A DNA stretch of 64,000 nt from Streptomyces violaceoruber (GTDB taxonomy: Bacteria > Actinomycetota > Actinomycetes > Streptomycetales > Streptomycetaceae). This document shows, one piece after another, positions 16,412 to 24,338 of this stretch. Numbering within the stretch: the first letter of the stretch is position 1; each line of letters begins with the position of its first letter. The notes below the pieces were generated by a model, which saw nothing but the letters and a program-made list of their open reading frames with translations, ran no database searches and was not told the origin of the DNA. The DNA lies in NCBI RefSeq assembly GCF_033406955.1, contig NZ_CP137734.1:7316001-7380000 (forward strand), in the 5' to 3' direction. A program made the position numbers and the translations under genes.

Positions 16412-17212
16412 TCACTTGTAGGTGATGTCGGACGAGGAGTACTTGCAGTACGTGCCGTCGGCGCCGGAGCCGTTCGAGTCCGGCTCGTCGCCGTCGTCGT
16501 TGCCGATGTACTTCTGGCACGGGACGATCTTCTTGCTGCTGTCCCCGACGATCGTGATGTTGCGCAGGGTCGCGCTGTCGCCGTAGTTGGTGTTGATGCC
16601 GGCGATCCGGCCACCCTTCCAGTTGACCTCGATGCCGTTGAGGTTGATGGTGCGCCTGTACTGCGTCGAGCAGTTGCCGCAGGACCGGACGAAGGTGCCG
16701 AAGTTCTTGACGGCGAAGCCGGAGATGTTCAGCGTTCCGGCGCCGTTGAACTGGAACACCTTGTCGTCGGCCTCCTTGGCGCCGCCGCCGGAGACGGTGT
16801 AGACGTTCGACGACGACGAGCCCCGGAAGGTCGCCGCGTCCTCGCCGACGTCCTCCCACCAGACGTTCTGGAGCGTGCAACTGCCCTTGCAGTGCACGCC
16901 GTCCGCGGCCGGGGCGCCGATGATCACGTTCTTCAGGACGGCGCCGGGGGCCAGTTCCAGGATCGGGCCCTGGTCCTCGTCCTGGCCGCCGGAGCCCAGG
17001 TCGCCGGTGCCGTACAGGCGCTTCATCCCGTAGTCCTTGGTGCCGGAGACCGACAGGGTGGAGGAGACGCCTTCGCTGCCGTTGGGTGTCGGCCAGGTGG
17101 CGGCCTGCGCCGAGGAGGCTCCGGACGTCATGAGCATGCCAACCGAGAGGCCGAGTGCGCCCAGCGCGCCGGTCACCGCGCGCCGCGCGCGCGGTCGTGT
17201 CACAGCGGTCAT
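16412..17212 (-). CDS. Secreted pectate lyase, PL3 family
   Basis: A 266-residue exported enzyme that cleaves polygalacturonate (pectate) by beta-elimination with calcium. The signal peptide covers residues 1-37 (twin Arg, hydrophobic core, cut near SAQA-ATWP). The PL3 hallmark segments are present: GPILELAPGAVLKNVIIG, ADGVHCKGSC, NVWWEDVGEDAATF and VKNFGTFVRSCGNC, with paired Cys residues. Length is right for PL3 without a binding module. The start ATG at 17212 follows GGAAGGG. A clear promoter with a LacI-type palindrome in its spacer lies about 150 bp upstream, fitting repression until plant sugars are present. Confidence 0.93.
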   Translation of the reverse strand: MTAVTRPRARRAVTGALGALGLSVGMLMTSGASSAQAATWPTPNGSEGVSSTLSVSGTKDYGMKRLYGTGDLGSGGQDEDQGPILELAPGAVLKNVIIGAPAADGVHCKGSCTLQNVWWEDVGEDAATFRGSSSSNVYTVSGGGAKEADDKVFQFNGAGTLNISGFAVKNFGTFVRSCGNCSTQYRRTINLNGIEVNWKGGRIAGINTNYGDSATLRNITIVGDSSKKIVPCQKYIGNDDGDEPDSNGSGADGTYCKYSSSDITYK

Positions 17213-17359
17213 GTTCTGATCCCTTCCATAGGGAGTGGGGGTGGAACGGAACATGTACGTGAACGTCGTGCGTCACCATGACCGAGAATGTGAGCGCGCG
17301 ACCCCGCTTGTGGGGAAAGGTGGAGCCGCGGCGTTCACGACGGACATGCTGATGAACGG

Positions 17360-17388
17360 ACCGTAGAGGGTAAGCGCTTTCTAGTCAA
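17360..17388 (-). promoter_or_regulatory. Pectate lyase promoter with embedded AAGCGCTT operator
   Basis: Read on the minus strand: TTGACT (17388-17383), a 17-bp spacer, TACGGT (17365-17360). The spacer holds the palindrome AAGCGCTT (17372-17379), the core of many LacI-family operators in actinomycete hydrolase genes. The leader to the start codon is about 140 nt. Confidence 0.7.
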
Positions 17389-17409
17389 CGGCTCGGGCGA
17401 CGGTCCGCC

Positions 17410-18489
17410 TCACATGCCCCAGCCGTACTGGTCCGGCATCCGGGCGTCCACGCCCAGCTCCCGCGCCGCGTGCTGGGCCCAGGACGGATTGCGCAGCAGC
17501 TCGCGGCCCAGCAGCACCGCGTCGGCCTCGCCGTTGGCCAGGATCTTCTCGGCCTGCCCGGGCTCGGTGATCAGCCCTACGGCGGCGACCGGCAGCGTGG
17601 ATCCGGCCTTCACGCGCGCGGCGAACGGGACCTGGTAGCCGGGCCCGGTCGGGATCCGGACGCGCGGGACGTTGCCGCCGGTGGACACGTCGAGCAGGTC
17701 GATGCCGTGGGCCTCGAGGTCGCGGGCGAAGCGGACGGTGTCGTCCGGCGTCCAGCCGCCCTCCTCCAGCCAGTCGGTCGCCGAGACGCGGAAGAACAGC
17801 GGCTTGTCGTCGGGCCAGACCTCCCGTACCGCGTCCACGACCTCCAGGGCGAACCTGGTGCGGTTCGCGTACGAGCCGCCGTAGGCGTCGGTGCGCTGGT
17901 TGGAGTGCGGCGACAGGAACTCGTGGATCAGGTAGCCGTGGGCGCCGTGGATCTCGGCGATCTCGAAACCGGCGGCCAGGGCCCGGCGTGCGGCGTCCGC
18001 GAACCGGCCGACGACTTCCTGGATCTGCGGGACCGTCAGCTCGGTCGGCACCGGATGCCGCTCGTCGAACGCGAGTGCGCTCGGGGCCAGCGGCTGCCAG
18101 CCGTACGCGTCCGCCCCCACCGGCGCCCCGCCCCTCCAGGGCTGCGCGGTGGAGGCCTTCCGGCCCGCGTGAGCCAGCTGGACCGCCGGAACCGTGCCCT
18201 GCGAGCGCAGGAAGCCCGTGATCCGGCGGAACGCCTCGACCTGCGTGTCGTTCCACAGCCCGAGGTCCTGCGGGGAGATGCGGCCCTCGGGCGACACGCC
18301 CGTGGCCTCCACGACGATCAGGCCGGTGCCTCCCACCGCGCGGGCGCCGTAGTGCGCGAAGTGCCAGTCGCCGGGCACACCCGCCGACGGGCCTTCCGGT
18401 GCCGCGGAGTACTGGCACATCGGCGGCATCCAGATCCGGTTCGGGATCGTGGTGTCACGGAGTCGGAAGGGCTCGAAGAGGGCGCTCAT
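17410..18489 (-). CDS. Old Yellow Enzyme, YqjM-like NADPH:flavin oxidoreductase
   Basis: A 359-residue TIM-barrel FMN enzyme that reduces activated C=C bonds of enones, usually with NADPH. YqjM-class marks are visible: IPNRIWMPPMCQYSA with the FMN-tuning Cys, VQLAHAGRKAS with the substrate His, AEIHGAHGYLIHEFLSPHSN, and NGEADAVLLGRELLRNPSW for the phosphate. Length fits the thermophilic-like subclass (about 340-370). The start is ATG at 18489. It is divergent from an ArsR-type regulator with overlapping promoters, so it is likely induced by an electrophile or oxidant sensed by that regulator. Confidence 0.92.
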   Translation of the reverse strand: MSALFEPFRLRDTTIPNRIWMPPMCQYSAAPEGPSAGVPGDWHFAHYGARAVGGTGLIVVEATGVSPEGRISPQDLGLWNDTQVEAFRRITGFLRSQGTVPAVQLAHAGRKASTAQPWRGGAPVGADAYGWQPLAPSALAFDERHPVPTELTVPQIQEVVGRFADAARRALAAGFEIAEIHGAHGYLIHEFLSPHSNQRTDAYGGSYANRTRFALEVVDAVREVWPDDKPLFFRVSATDWLEEGGWTPDDTVRFARDLEAHGIDLLDVSTGGNVPRVRIPTGPGYQVPFAARVKAGSTLPVAAVGLITEPGQAEKILANGEADAVLLGRELLRNPSWAQHAARELGVDARMPDQYGWGM

Positions 18490-18541
18490 GGCGGGCTGCT
18501 CCTGGGTCGCGGCGGATCGGGGCGACTCGTACGGTAACTCT

Positions 18542-18583
18542 CGTAGTACGTCGAGTGTCAAACTACGGCGTCCTTCGTACAAT
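18542..18583. promoter_or_regulatory. Overlapping divergent promoters of OYE and arsR-type gene
   Basis: Minus strand -35 TTGACA (18561-18556) serves the OYE gene. Plus strand -10 TACAAT (18578-18583) with a poor -35 near 18555-18560 serves the regulator. An inverted repeat CGTAGT (18542-18547) / ACTACG (18562-18567) spans them and could be the operator. Confidence 0.5.
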
Positions 18584-18630
18584 GGGAACCCCTCCTGACC
18601 GGTGGGACCCCCCGGAGAACTGGAGCCGCC

Positions 18631-19002
18631 GTGACCCCCGCCGCCACTGCCGCCGGCACCCGTGAGCTGCCGCATCCGACGCGTGCGGAGATCCGGCTGG
18701 AGGGGGTGCTGCACGCCCTCTCCGACCCGGTGCGGCTGCGGATCGTGCGGGACCTCGCCGCCGACAGCGGCGCACTCTTCTCCTGCTCGCACTTCGACCT
18801 GCCGGTCACCAAGTCCACCACCACGTACCACTTCCGGGTGCTGCGCGAGAGCGGGGTGATCCGGCAGACCTACCGGGGCACGGCCAAGATGAACGGACTG
18901 CGCAGGGACGATCTGGACATCGTGTTCCCGGGGCTGCTCGACGCCCTGCTGGACGCGGCCGCCCGCCAGGCCGCCGCGTCCCGGCGCGACCCGCTGCGCT
19001 GA
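18631..19002 (+). CDS. ArsR-type winged-helix regulator
   Basis: A 123-residue regulator: EGVLHALSDPVRLRIVRDLA (opening helix), FDLPVTKSTTTYHFRVLRESG (recognition helix) and RTYRG-like wing QTYRGTAKMNGLR. Unlike metal-sensing ArsR proteins it has a single Cys (in FSCSHF) and no ELCVCDL motif, so a thiol or small-molecule signal is more likely than a metal. The start is GTG at 18631. Divergent from the Old Yellow Enzyme gene, its probable target. Confidence 0.85.
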   Translation: MTPAATAAGTRELPHPTRAEIRLEGVLHALSDPVRLRIVRDLAADSGALFSCSHFDLPVTKSTTTYHFRVLRESGVIRQTYRGTAKMNGLRRDDLDIVFPGLLDALLDAAARQAAASRRDPLR

Positions 19003-19062
19003 CAGGGTGCCGCAGCCGATGAACGAAGCGTGTTCCGTTCGTATGGAATGTGATCATTCGGT

Positions 19063-19068
19063 TACGTT
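19063..19068 (+). promoter_or_regulatory. -10 box, possible leaderless start
   Basis: TACGTT ends 6 bp before the GTG at 19075, where no ribosome site is present. The -35 is weak. Confidence 0.35.
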
Positions 19069-19074
19069 GCGTAT

Positions 19075-19596
19075 GTGCTCGAAGCATCCTTCGTTGATCG
19101 TTCTCTTCAGCTTTCCGACCGCTGTCCGGACGACGGTGAGATGTCCGTGCGGCACGCCTGGGTGGTGAGCGAGGGCTCCACCACGACCTCGTGGTTCGAC
19201 GTCCGGCTGGCCTTCGCCGACGGCGCCCGGGTGGACGCGCTCGCCGTGCTGTCCGGTGCGCACGTGCGGGTCGAGGACGTACGGGCCCGGCCGCCGCTGT
19301 CCCTCGACGACCTGGCGGTACTGGCCGAGTGGCTGGAGGATCCGCTCTTCGAGGCCTGCGTCGCGGCCCCCGCGCGTGGCACGCCGGCCGAGCCGCGGCG
19401 GGCCCGGGCCCCGTGGCCGCGCGGGCGGGAGGGGCGCAGGCTCGTCGCGCAGGAGTACCGGTCGGCCCGGGAAGAGGGCGGCGATCCGGTCCTCGCGGTG
19501 ATGCGCGCGACCGGGCACAGCAGACGCAGGTCGCTCAGGCTGATCGGCCAGGCGCGCGACGAGGGGTTCCTGGCGCCCCGTCGCGCGCGCCGCTGA
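19075..19596 (+). CDS. DUF6214 family protein
   Basis: A 173-residue soluble protein that I recognise as the Streptomyces DUF6214 type from TTSWFDVRLAFADGARVDAL, VEDVRARPPLSLDDLAVLA and WLEDPLFEAC. The C-terminal third is basic and helical (REGRRLVAQEYRSAREEG, then AVMRATGHSRRRSLRLIGQA) and resembles an HTH, so DNA binding is possible. Function unknown. Start: GTG at 19075 with a -10 box at leaderless spacing; the internal ATG at 19141 is an alternative. Confidence 0.7.
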   Translation: MLEASFVDRSLQLSDRCPDDGEMSVRHAWVVSEGSTTTSWFDVRLAFADGARVDALAVLSGAHVRVEDVRARPPLSLDDLAVLAEWLEDPLFEACVAAPARGTPAEPRRARAPWPRGREGRRLVAQEYRSAREEGGDPVLAVMRATGHSRRRSLRLIGQARDEGFLAPRRARR

Positions 19597-19638
19597 GGCA
19601 CCTGCGCGGGCGCGCCCCGGCACCGGACCGCCGCATCG

Positions 19639-20295
19639 TCACAGCATCGCGCGCATGCGTGAGATCTCGCTCGTCTGCTGGGCGACCACGTCGTCCGCCA
19701 TCTCCTCGATCAGCACGTTGTTGCCCCCGGACTTCACGTCCGTGGCCATGCTGATCGCCCCCTCGTGGTGAGTGATCATCAGGGTGAGGAAGAGCCGGTC
19801 GAAGGCCTTGCCCTCGGCCGCGCGCAGCTGCTTCAGCTGTGCCTCGGTCGCCATGCCCGGCATCGCGGCATGGTCGTGACCGCCGCCCGTCACCTTCTCG
19901 CCGTGCGTCCCGAGCCAGCCCTCCATCGCCTTGATCTCCGGCCCCTGCGCGGCCGAGATCCGTTCTGCCAGCTTCTTGACCTGGCCGGACTCGGCCTGCT
20001 TCGGAGCCAGTTCGGTCATCTTCAGCGCCTGGGCGTGGTGCTGGATCATCATCCGCGCATACGAGACGTCCGCGGAGTTGGGGGAGTCGTCGTCGGCGCG
20101 CCGCTTCTCGGCGTCCTCGGCGGACAGGGTCCGGTTGCCCTCGCCCGGCTTGCCCGGTGCGATCACCGAGGGGCCGGCGGCGGCCGCCGAGCCGGTGTCC
20201 GGTCCCGAGTCGCAGGCTCCCAGCCCGAGTACGGCCAGTGCGGTCAGCGAGGCCGTGACGAGTGACGCGCGGGACATCGCGGGGCGAAAGGACAC
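19639..20295 (-). CDS. DUF305 family lipoprotein
   Basis: A 218-residue surface lipoprotein: signal with lipobox LGLGAC (Cys at about 28), then two ferritin-like helical repeats. These carry the DUF305 His motifs YARMMIQHHAQALKM and LFLTLMITHHEGAISM, plus a Met/His-rich GGHDHAAMPGMA stretch between them. Family members are exported, and some are linked to copper or metal handling; that role is not shown here. The start GTG at 20295 has AGGAGG five bases upstream. It diverges from the LVIVD-repeat gene. Confidence 0.88.
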   Translation of the reverse strand: MSFRPAMSRASLVTASLTALAVLGLGACDSGPDTGSAAAAGPSVIAPGKPGEGNRTLSAEDAEKRRADDDSPNSADVSYARMMIQHHAQALKMTELAPKQAESGQVKKLAERISAAQGPEIKAMEGWLGTHGEKVTGGGHDHAAMPGMATEAQLKQLRAAEGKAFDRLFLTLMITHHEGAISMATDVKSGGNNVLIEEMADDVVAQQTSEISRMRAML

Positions 20296-20469
20296 AACGA
20301 CCTCCTGTGGCTGCGGGTGCCCCTCTGGGTGGAGCGAGGCGGAGCACCTTGTGGGTGCGGTGACCGTCCTAGCACGCTTCCGCGCGCCACTGATCAAAAA
20401 ACTTCATTGCGAGTTTGTTGCCCCCTGTTGGTATGTGCATGGCGAAGACGATACTGCGGGGTGCGTGAA

Positions 20470-20487
20470 CCGTTCCGACGGGAACGG
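20470..20487. promoter_or_regulatory. Inverted repeat before the LVIVD gene
   Basis: CCGTTCC (20470-20476) and GGAACGG (20481-20487) around GACG, just upstream of the GGGAGG ribosome site. It could be an operator or a 5' leader hairpin. Confidence 0.45.
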
Positions 20488-20503
20488 ACGTTGGGAGGAA
20501 ACA

Positions 20504-22006
20504 GTGACCCTGTTGAACAACCCGCGAACGCGGCGCAGACGCCTGGGAGTCGCGGCTGCCGCCGCCGGACTCCTGTCCGCGCTGCTCACCGCCGGCCCGG
20601 CCGTGGCGACCCCCGACCCCGGGGACAGCCCGGCCACCTCGAAGGAGGTGTCCAAGAGCGCGCGCGCCGAGGTGCGCGACGCCATCGAGAGCGGTGACAT
20701 ACCCGGCCAGGACGAGATCGTCCACTCGGACAACATCGAGCACCTGACCAACATCCCCAAGGACGCACTGCCCGGCACCAACTCGGACCTGGCCTTCCAG
20801 GGCCGGTACGCCTTCGCCGGGAACTACGACGGCTTCCGCATCTTCGACATCAAGAACCCGAAGAAGCCGAGGACCGTCGCCCAGGTACTGTGTCCCGGCT
20901 CGCAGAACGACATCTCGGTCTCCGGAGACCTGCTCTTCCTGTCGACCGACTCCTCGCGCAGCGACAGCAGTTGCAACAGCACCACGCAGCCCGCGACCGA
21001 GAAGTCCTCCTGGGAGGGCATGAAGGTCTTCGACATCAGCGACAAGCGGAACCCGAAGTACGTCGCCGCCGTCGAGACCGCCTGCGGCTCGCACACCCAC
21101 ACGCTGGTGCCCGAGCGCAGGAACGTCTACATCTACGTCTCCTCGTACTCGCCGAACGCCGCCTACCCCGACTGCAAGCCGCCGCACGACGGGATCTCCG
21201 TGATCAAGGTGCCGCGCAAGGCGCCCGAGCGGGCGGCCCTCGTGGGCTTCCCGGTGCTGTTCCCCGGTGAGGGCCCCGACGGCGGCGGCAACCCGGGCGG
21301 GCCCACCAACCCTGGCGTCTCCAAGACCACCGGCTGCCACGACATCACCGTCCTGCCCTCCGAGGACCTCGCCGCCGGCGCCTGCATGGGCGACGGCATC
21401 CTGTTCTCCATCAAGGACCCCGAGCGCCCGAAGGTCATCGACCGCGTCCAGGACAACGTGAACTTCGCGTTCTGGCACTCGGCGACCTTCAACCAGCGCG
21501 CGAACAAGGTCGTGTTCACCGACGAGCTGGGCGGCGGCGGCGCCGCCACCTGCAACGCGGAGATCGGCCCGAACCGCGGCGCCGACGGCATCTACGACAT
21601 CGTCGGCCGGGGCGACCACCGCAAGCTGGTCTTCCGCAGTTACTTCAAGATTCCGCGCCACCAGGCGGACACCGAGAACTGCGTGGCCCACAACGGCTCG
21701 CTGATCCCGGTCAAGGGCAAGGACATCATGGTCCAGGCCTGGTACCAGGGCGGCATCTCCGTCTGGGAGTTCACCGACTCCTCGCGGCCCAAGGAGATCG
21801 CCTACTTCGAGCGGGGACCGCTGACCACCGACACGATGACCACCGGCGGTTCCTGGTCGGCGTACTACTACAACGGCTACATCTACTCGAACGACATCGC
21901 CAAGGGCTTCGACGTCCTCAAGCTCAGCGACCGGCGCACCGACCCGGCCAAGCGGGTCCACCTGCGGGAGCTCAACACGCAGACGCAGCCGGACTACTTC
22001 GACTGA
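20504..22006 (+). CDS. Secreted LVIVD-repeat beta-propeller protein
   Basis: A 500-residue exported protein. Signal peptide residues 1-33 (RRRR then AAAAAGLLSALLTAGPAVA). The body consists of LVIVD-type blades: GNYDGFRIFDIKNPKKPRTV, MKVFDISDKRNPKYVAAVE, GILFSIKDPERPKVIDRV and WEFTDSSRPKEIAYFE. Conserved His residues recur (SHTHTLVP, TGCHDITV, FAFWHSATF, NCVAHNGSL) and could bind metal. The function of this actinomycete family is not known. The start GTG at 20504 follows GGGAGG. Its 3' end overlaps the convergent TetR gene by 13 bp. Confidence 0.82.
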   Translation: MTLLNNPRTRRRRLGVAAAAAGLLSALLTAGPAVATPDPGDSPATSKEVSKSARAEVRDAIESGDIPGQDEIVHSDNIEHLTNIPKDALPGTNSDLAFQGRYAFAGNYDGFRIFDIKNPKKPRTVAQVLCPGSQNDISVSGDLLFLSTDSSRSDSSCNSTTQPATEKSSWEGMKVFDISDKRNPKYVAAVETACGSHTHTLVPERRNVYIYVSSYSPNAAYPDCKPPHDGISVIKVPRKAPERAALVGFPVLFPGEGPDGGGNPGGPTNPGVSKTTGCHDITVLPSEDLAAGACMGDGILFSIKDPERPKVIDRVQDNVNFAFWHSATFNQRANKVVFTDELGGGGAATCNAEIGPNRGADGIYDIVGRGDHRKLVFRSYFKIPRHQADTENCVAHNGSLIPVKGKDIMVQAWYQGGISVWEFTDSSRPKEIAYFERGPLTTDTMTTGGSWSAYYYNGYIYSNDIAKGFDVLKLSDRRTDPAKRVHLRELNTQTQPDYFD

Positions 22007-22695
22007 GGACTCCGGTCCGTCCGGTCCTGCCGGTCGGGCACACCGGTCGCGAAGAACCGCGACAGGTCCGGGTCGCACGTCGTCCCGCCGGGCGTTTCGG
22101 CGTCCGGCGGGACGCCCAGCTTCCAGTCCAGCCGGTAGCGCTCGAACAACTCGGCGCGCAGCTCCGGCACCGGCATCGGCACCCCCGGCACGAGAGCGGC
22201 GAAGACGGCTCCCATCAGCTGTGCGCGCAGCATCGGGTAGTCGCGGTCGACGTCCCGCGAGCCGTGCCGGGCCACCGTGTCCCGCAGCAGCTCCGCCAGC
22301 CTCCGCTGCTCCGGGCACGGCACGAAGCCCACCTCCGCCTGGAGCAGGCCCGCCATGTGCTGGCGCATGAGCACCGGCCGGTCCCGGGCGAGCCCCAGGA
22401 TCGCGTCGACGGCCCGCGCCAGCCGCTCACGCCCGTCGGCGGTGCGCGGCTCGCGCTCCAGGGCCTCCTCCAGGGTGCGGTGCATCAACCGGTGCACGGC
22501 GGACTGCACCAGCTGGCGCTTTCCGGGGAAGTAGTACGAGACCAGTCCCCGCGCGGAGCCCGCCCGGTCCGCGATGTCGCCCAGCGTGGTCGCCTCGTAC
22601 CCGCGCTCGCCCACCAGCTCCACGGCGGCCTGCAGAAGACGCTCCTTCGAGCGCCGCCGCAATTCTTCATTGACCGAGGCGCTGCGCGGGGACAT
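21994..22695 (-). CDS. TetR family transcriptional regulator
   Basis: A 233-residue regulator. The N-terminal HTH reads RLLQAAVELVGERGYEATT, then IADRAGSARGLVSYYFPGKR, where the unusual GLVSYYF replaces the common ALYYHF. The C-terminal ligand domain is of typical size. The start is ATG at 22695 after AGGAG; the in-frame ATG 33 bp further up is rejected because it falls inside the palindrome. A 21-bp palindrome sits directly upstream over the -10, so it very probably represses itself. Its other targets are not obvious: the downstream neighbour is convergent, and the next gene upstream (HAD) is on the same strand. Confidence 0.9.
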   Translation of the reverse strand: MSPRSASVNEELRRRSKERLLQAAVELVGERGYEATTLGDIADRAGSARGLVSYYFPGKRQLVQSAVHRLMHRTLEEALEREPRTADGRERLARAVDAILGLARDRPVLMRQHMAGLLQAEVGFVPCPEQRRLAELLRDTVARHGSRDVDRDYPMLRAQLMGAVFAALVPGVPMPVPELRAELFERYRLDWKLGVPPDAETPGGTTCDPDLSRFFATGVPDRQDRTDRSPQSK

Positions 22696-22708
22696 GCTGT
22701 ACTCCTGC

Positions 22709-22729
22709 GTTGACTGGCTGCCAGCCAAC
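22709..22729. promoter_or_regulatory. 21-bp palindrome, TetR autoregulatory operator
   Basis: Arms GTTGACTGGC and GCCAGCCAAC match at 9 of 10 positions around a central T. The minus-strand -10 TATAGT (22733-22728) overlaps its edge, so a bound repressor would block transcription of the tetR-type gene. Confidence 0.75.
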
Positions 22730-22839
22730 TATACTCGGCGCAGACGGAGGGGCCCCAGCGGCCGCTCCGGCTACCGTCTGCCTCGGGCGACACGGGGGAT
22801 CGTCCGAGGCGGGCGGAACCACCCGGTGGTTGCCTCGGG

Positions 22840-23529
22840 CTACGTGGCAAGCTCCAGCACCGGCCGCAGTCCCGCCGGGCGCTCGGCCACCGGCAAGTGG
22901 TCGACGAAGTGCACCCCGCACCCGAGTGCCGCCGCGCCACCGTCCGCGCGCCGGTCGTCGCCGACCATCAGCGTCCGCTCCGGCTCCACGCCCAGCGCCG
23001 CGCAGGCGACGCCGAACAGCCGGGCGTCGGGCTTGCGGATGCCGTGCTCGTACGACAGGACGTACGTGTCCACGTACCGGTCGAGGCCGTGGGCGCGGAA
23101 GACCGGTCGCAGGTCCCAGCCGATGTTGCTGACCACCCCCACGGCGATTCCGCGCCCGCGCAACGCGCTCAGCACCTCGGCGGCGTCGGGGTAGGGACTC
23201 CACGCGTCCGGCGACATGTGCCGCTCGTACAGCACGTCGTGCAGGCCCGGGTCAGGCAGCGGCACCTGTCGGGAGAGCCCGGTGTACGCGGCCCGGTGCA
23301 GCGCGGAGCTGTCGTCGCGGATCTCCCACACCTCGGCGAGTTCCTCCGGAACCCGTAGCGGCGGTGCGCCGCCGGGCAGCGCTCCCGCCCGCTCGAGAGC
23401 CTCGGCCTTCTCGGCCAACTCCGGCGCGGCGAGCTCCAGTCCGGCATCGTCGAGCGCCGCGCGCAGCCAGGCTTCGGTGGATTCGATCCGGAACAGGGTC
23501 CCGGAGAAGTCGAACAGAACGGCGGTCAT
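22840..23529 (-). CDS. HAD superfamily protein with altered motif I
   Basis: A 229-residue HAD-fold protein. Motif I is FDFSGTLFRIE, so the second Asp (acid/base in phosphatases) is Ser. Motif II is VGVVSNIGWD, motif III RKPDARLFGVA, motif IV MVGDDRRADGGAA. With the second Asp missing, ordinary phosphatase chemistry is doubtful; haloacid dehalogenases also lack it, so a dehalogenase-like or other activity is possible. The start is ATG at 23529. It lies upstream of the tetR-type gene on the same strand, with 144 bp between. Confidence 0.82.
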   Translation of the reverse strand: MTAVLFDFSGTLFRIESTEAWLRAALDDAGLELAAPELAEKAEALERAGALPGGAPPLRVPEELAEVWEIRDDSSALHRAAYTGLSRQVPLPDPGLHDVLYERHMSPDAWSPYPDAAEVLSALRGRGIAVGVVSNIGWDLRPVFRAHGLDRYVDTYVLSYEHGIRKPDARLFGVACAALGVEPERTLMVGDDRRADGGAAALGCGVHFVDHLPVAERPAGLRPVLELAT

Positions 23530-23610
23530 GGCCGGATCCTAGGGGGCGAAGGATGCGACCGGGGGTGCCGTGGTGCGGGCGGAACCCGGTCCGGCGGGCC
23601 GGCGCGCCGC

Positions 23611-24282
23611 TCACGGATGGCCGCGCCGGTGCACCACCACCGCGAGCGCCACGACCAGACCGCCCAGGAGCCAGCCGCCGAGCACGTCCGTGGCCCAGTG
23701 GACGCCGAGCCACACCCGGGTCACGCCGACCCCGGCCACGGAGACCACGGCGACGGCCATACCGGTGCGGCGCGGGCCGCGCCCGGTGTCGTAGTGGTGG
23801 AGCAGCCACACCAGCAGGCCGCACACGAACGTCGCGGTCATGGCGTGCCCGGAGGGGAAGGCCGCGTAGTGCGCGGAGTCCACGGGGTCCGGCCAGACCG
23901 GGCGGGGGCGGTCCACCGCCGCCTTGAGGGCCTGTTGCAGCAGGCTGCCCAGCAGACACGTGGCTCCCAGCCACACCGCCGTCCAGCGGTCCGCCCGGCG
24001 CCACCACAGCCACAGCACCACCACCGCGCACAACAGGCGCATGGTCCAGGTGTCCCACACCCAGTCGGTGAGGATCCGCATGGCGTGGGTGAGGCCGCCT
24101 TCCTCGACGGCCCAGCGGTGGGTCGTGCCGGCGATGTCCTCGTCCAGCCGCAGCAGCGGACGCCATTCGACGGCCACCAGGGTGAGCAGGAGCGCGGAGC
24201 ACACGGTCAGTACCCAGGTGACACGGAGGGCGGTGCGTGGCTGCGGCGGGGCGGGCGGGGAGTCGACCGGCGGCGTCTGCAT
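23611..24282 (-). CDS. PAP2 family membrane phosphatase
   Basis: A 223-residue integral membrane protein with about six segments and the three-part acid phosphatase signature. It reads KAAVDRPRP (motif 1), FPSGHAMTATF (motif 2, catalytic His) and TRVWLGVHWATDVLGG (motif 3, nucleophile His and Asp). By family it dephosphorylates lipid phosphates such as phosphatidate or undecaprenyl pyrophosphate on the outer membrane face. In motif 3 the first Ser of SRxxxxxHxxxD is Thr, a tolerated change. The start is ATG at 24282. Confidence 0.92.
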   Translation of the reverse strand: MQTPPVDSPPAPPQPRTALRVTWVLTVCSALLLTLVAVEWRPLLRLDEDIAGTTHRWAVEEGGLTHAMRILTDWVWDTWTMRLLCAVVVLWLWWRRADRWTAVWLGATCLLGSLLQQALKAAVDRPRPVWPDPVDSAHYAAFPSGHAMTATFVCGLLVWLLHHYDTGRGPRRTGMAVAVVSVAGVGVTRVWLGVHWATDVLGGWLLGGLVVALAVVVHRRGHP

Positions 24283-24338
24283 GCTGCGATCCTCGCCGAA
24301 CTGAGGGCTCCGGGGCCAATGCCGTGGTGGGACACCCC

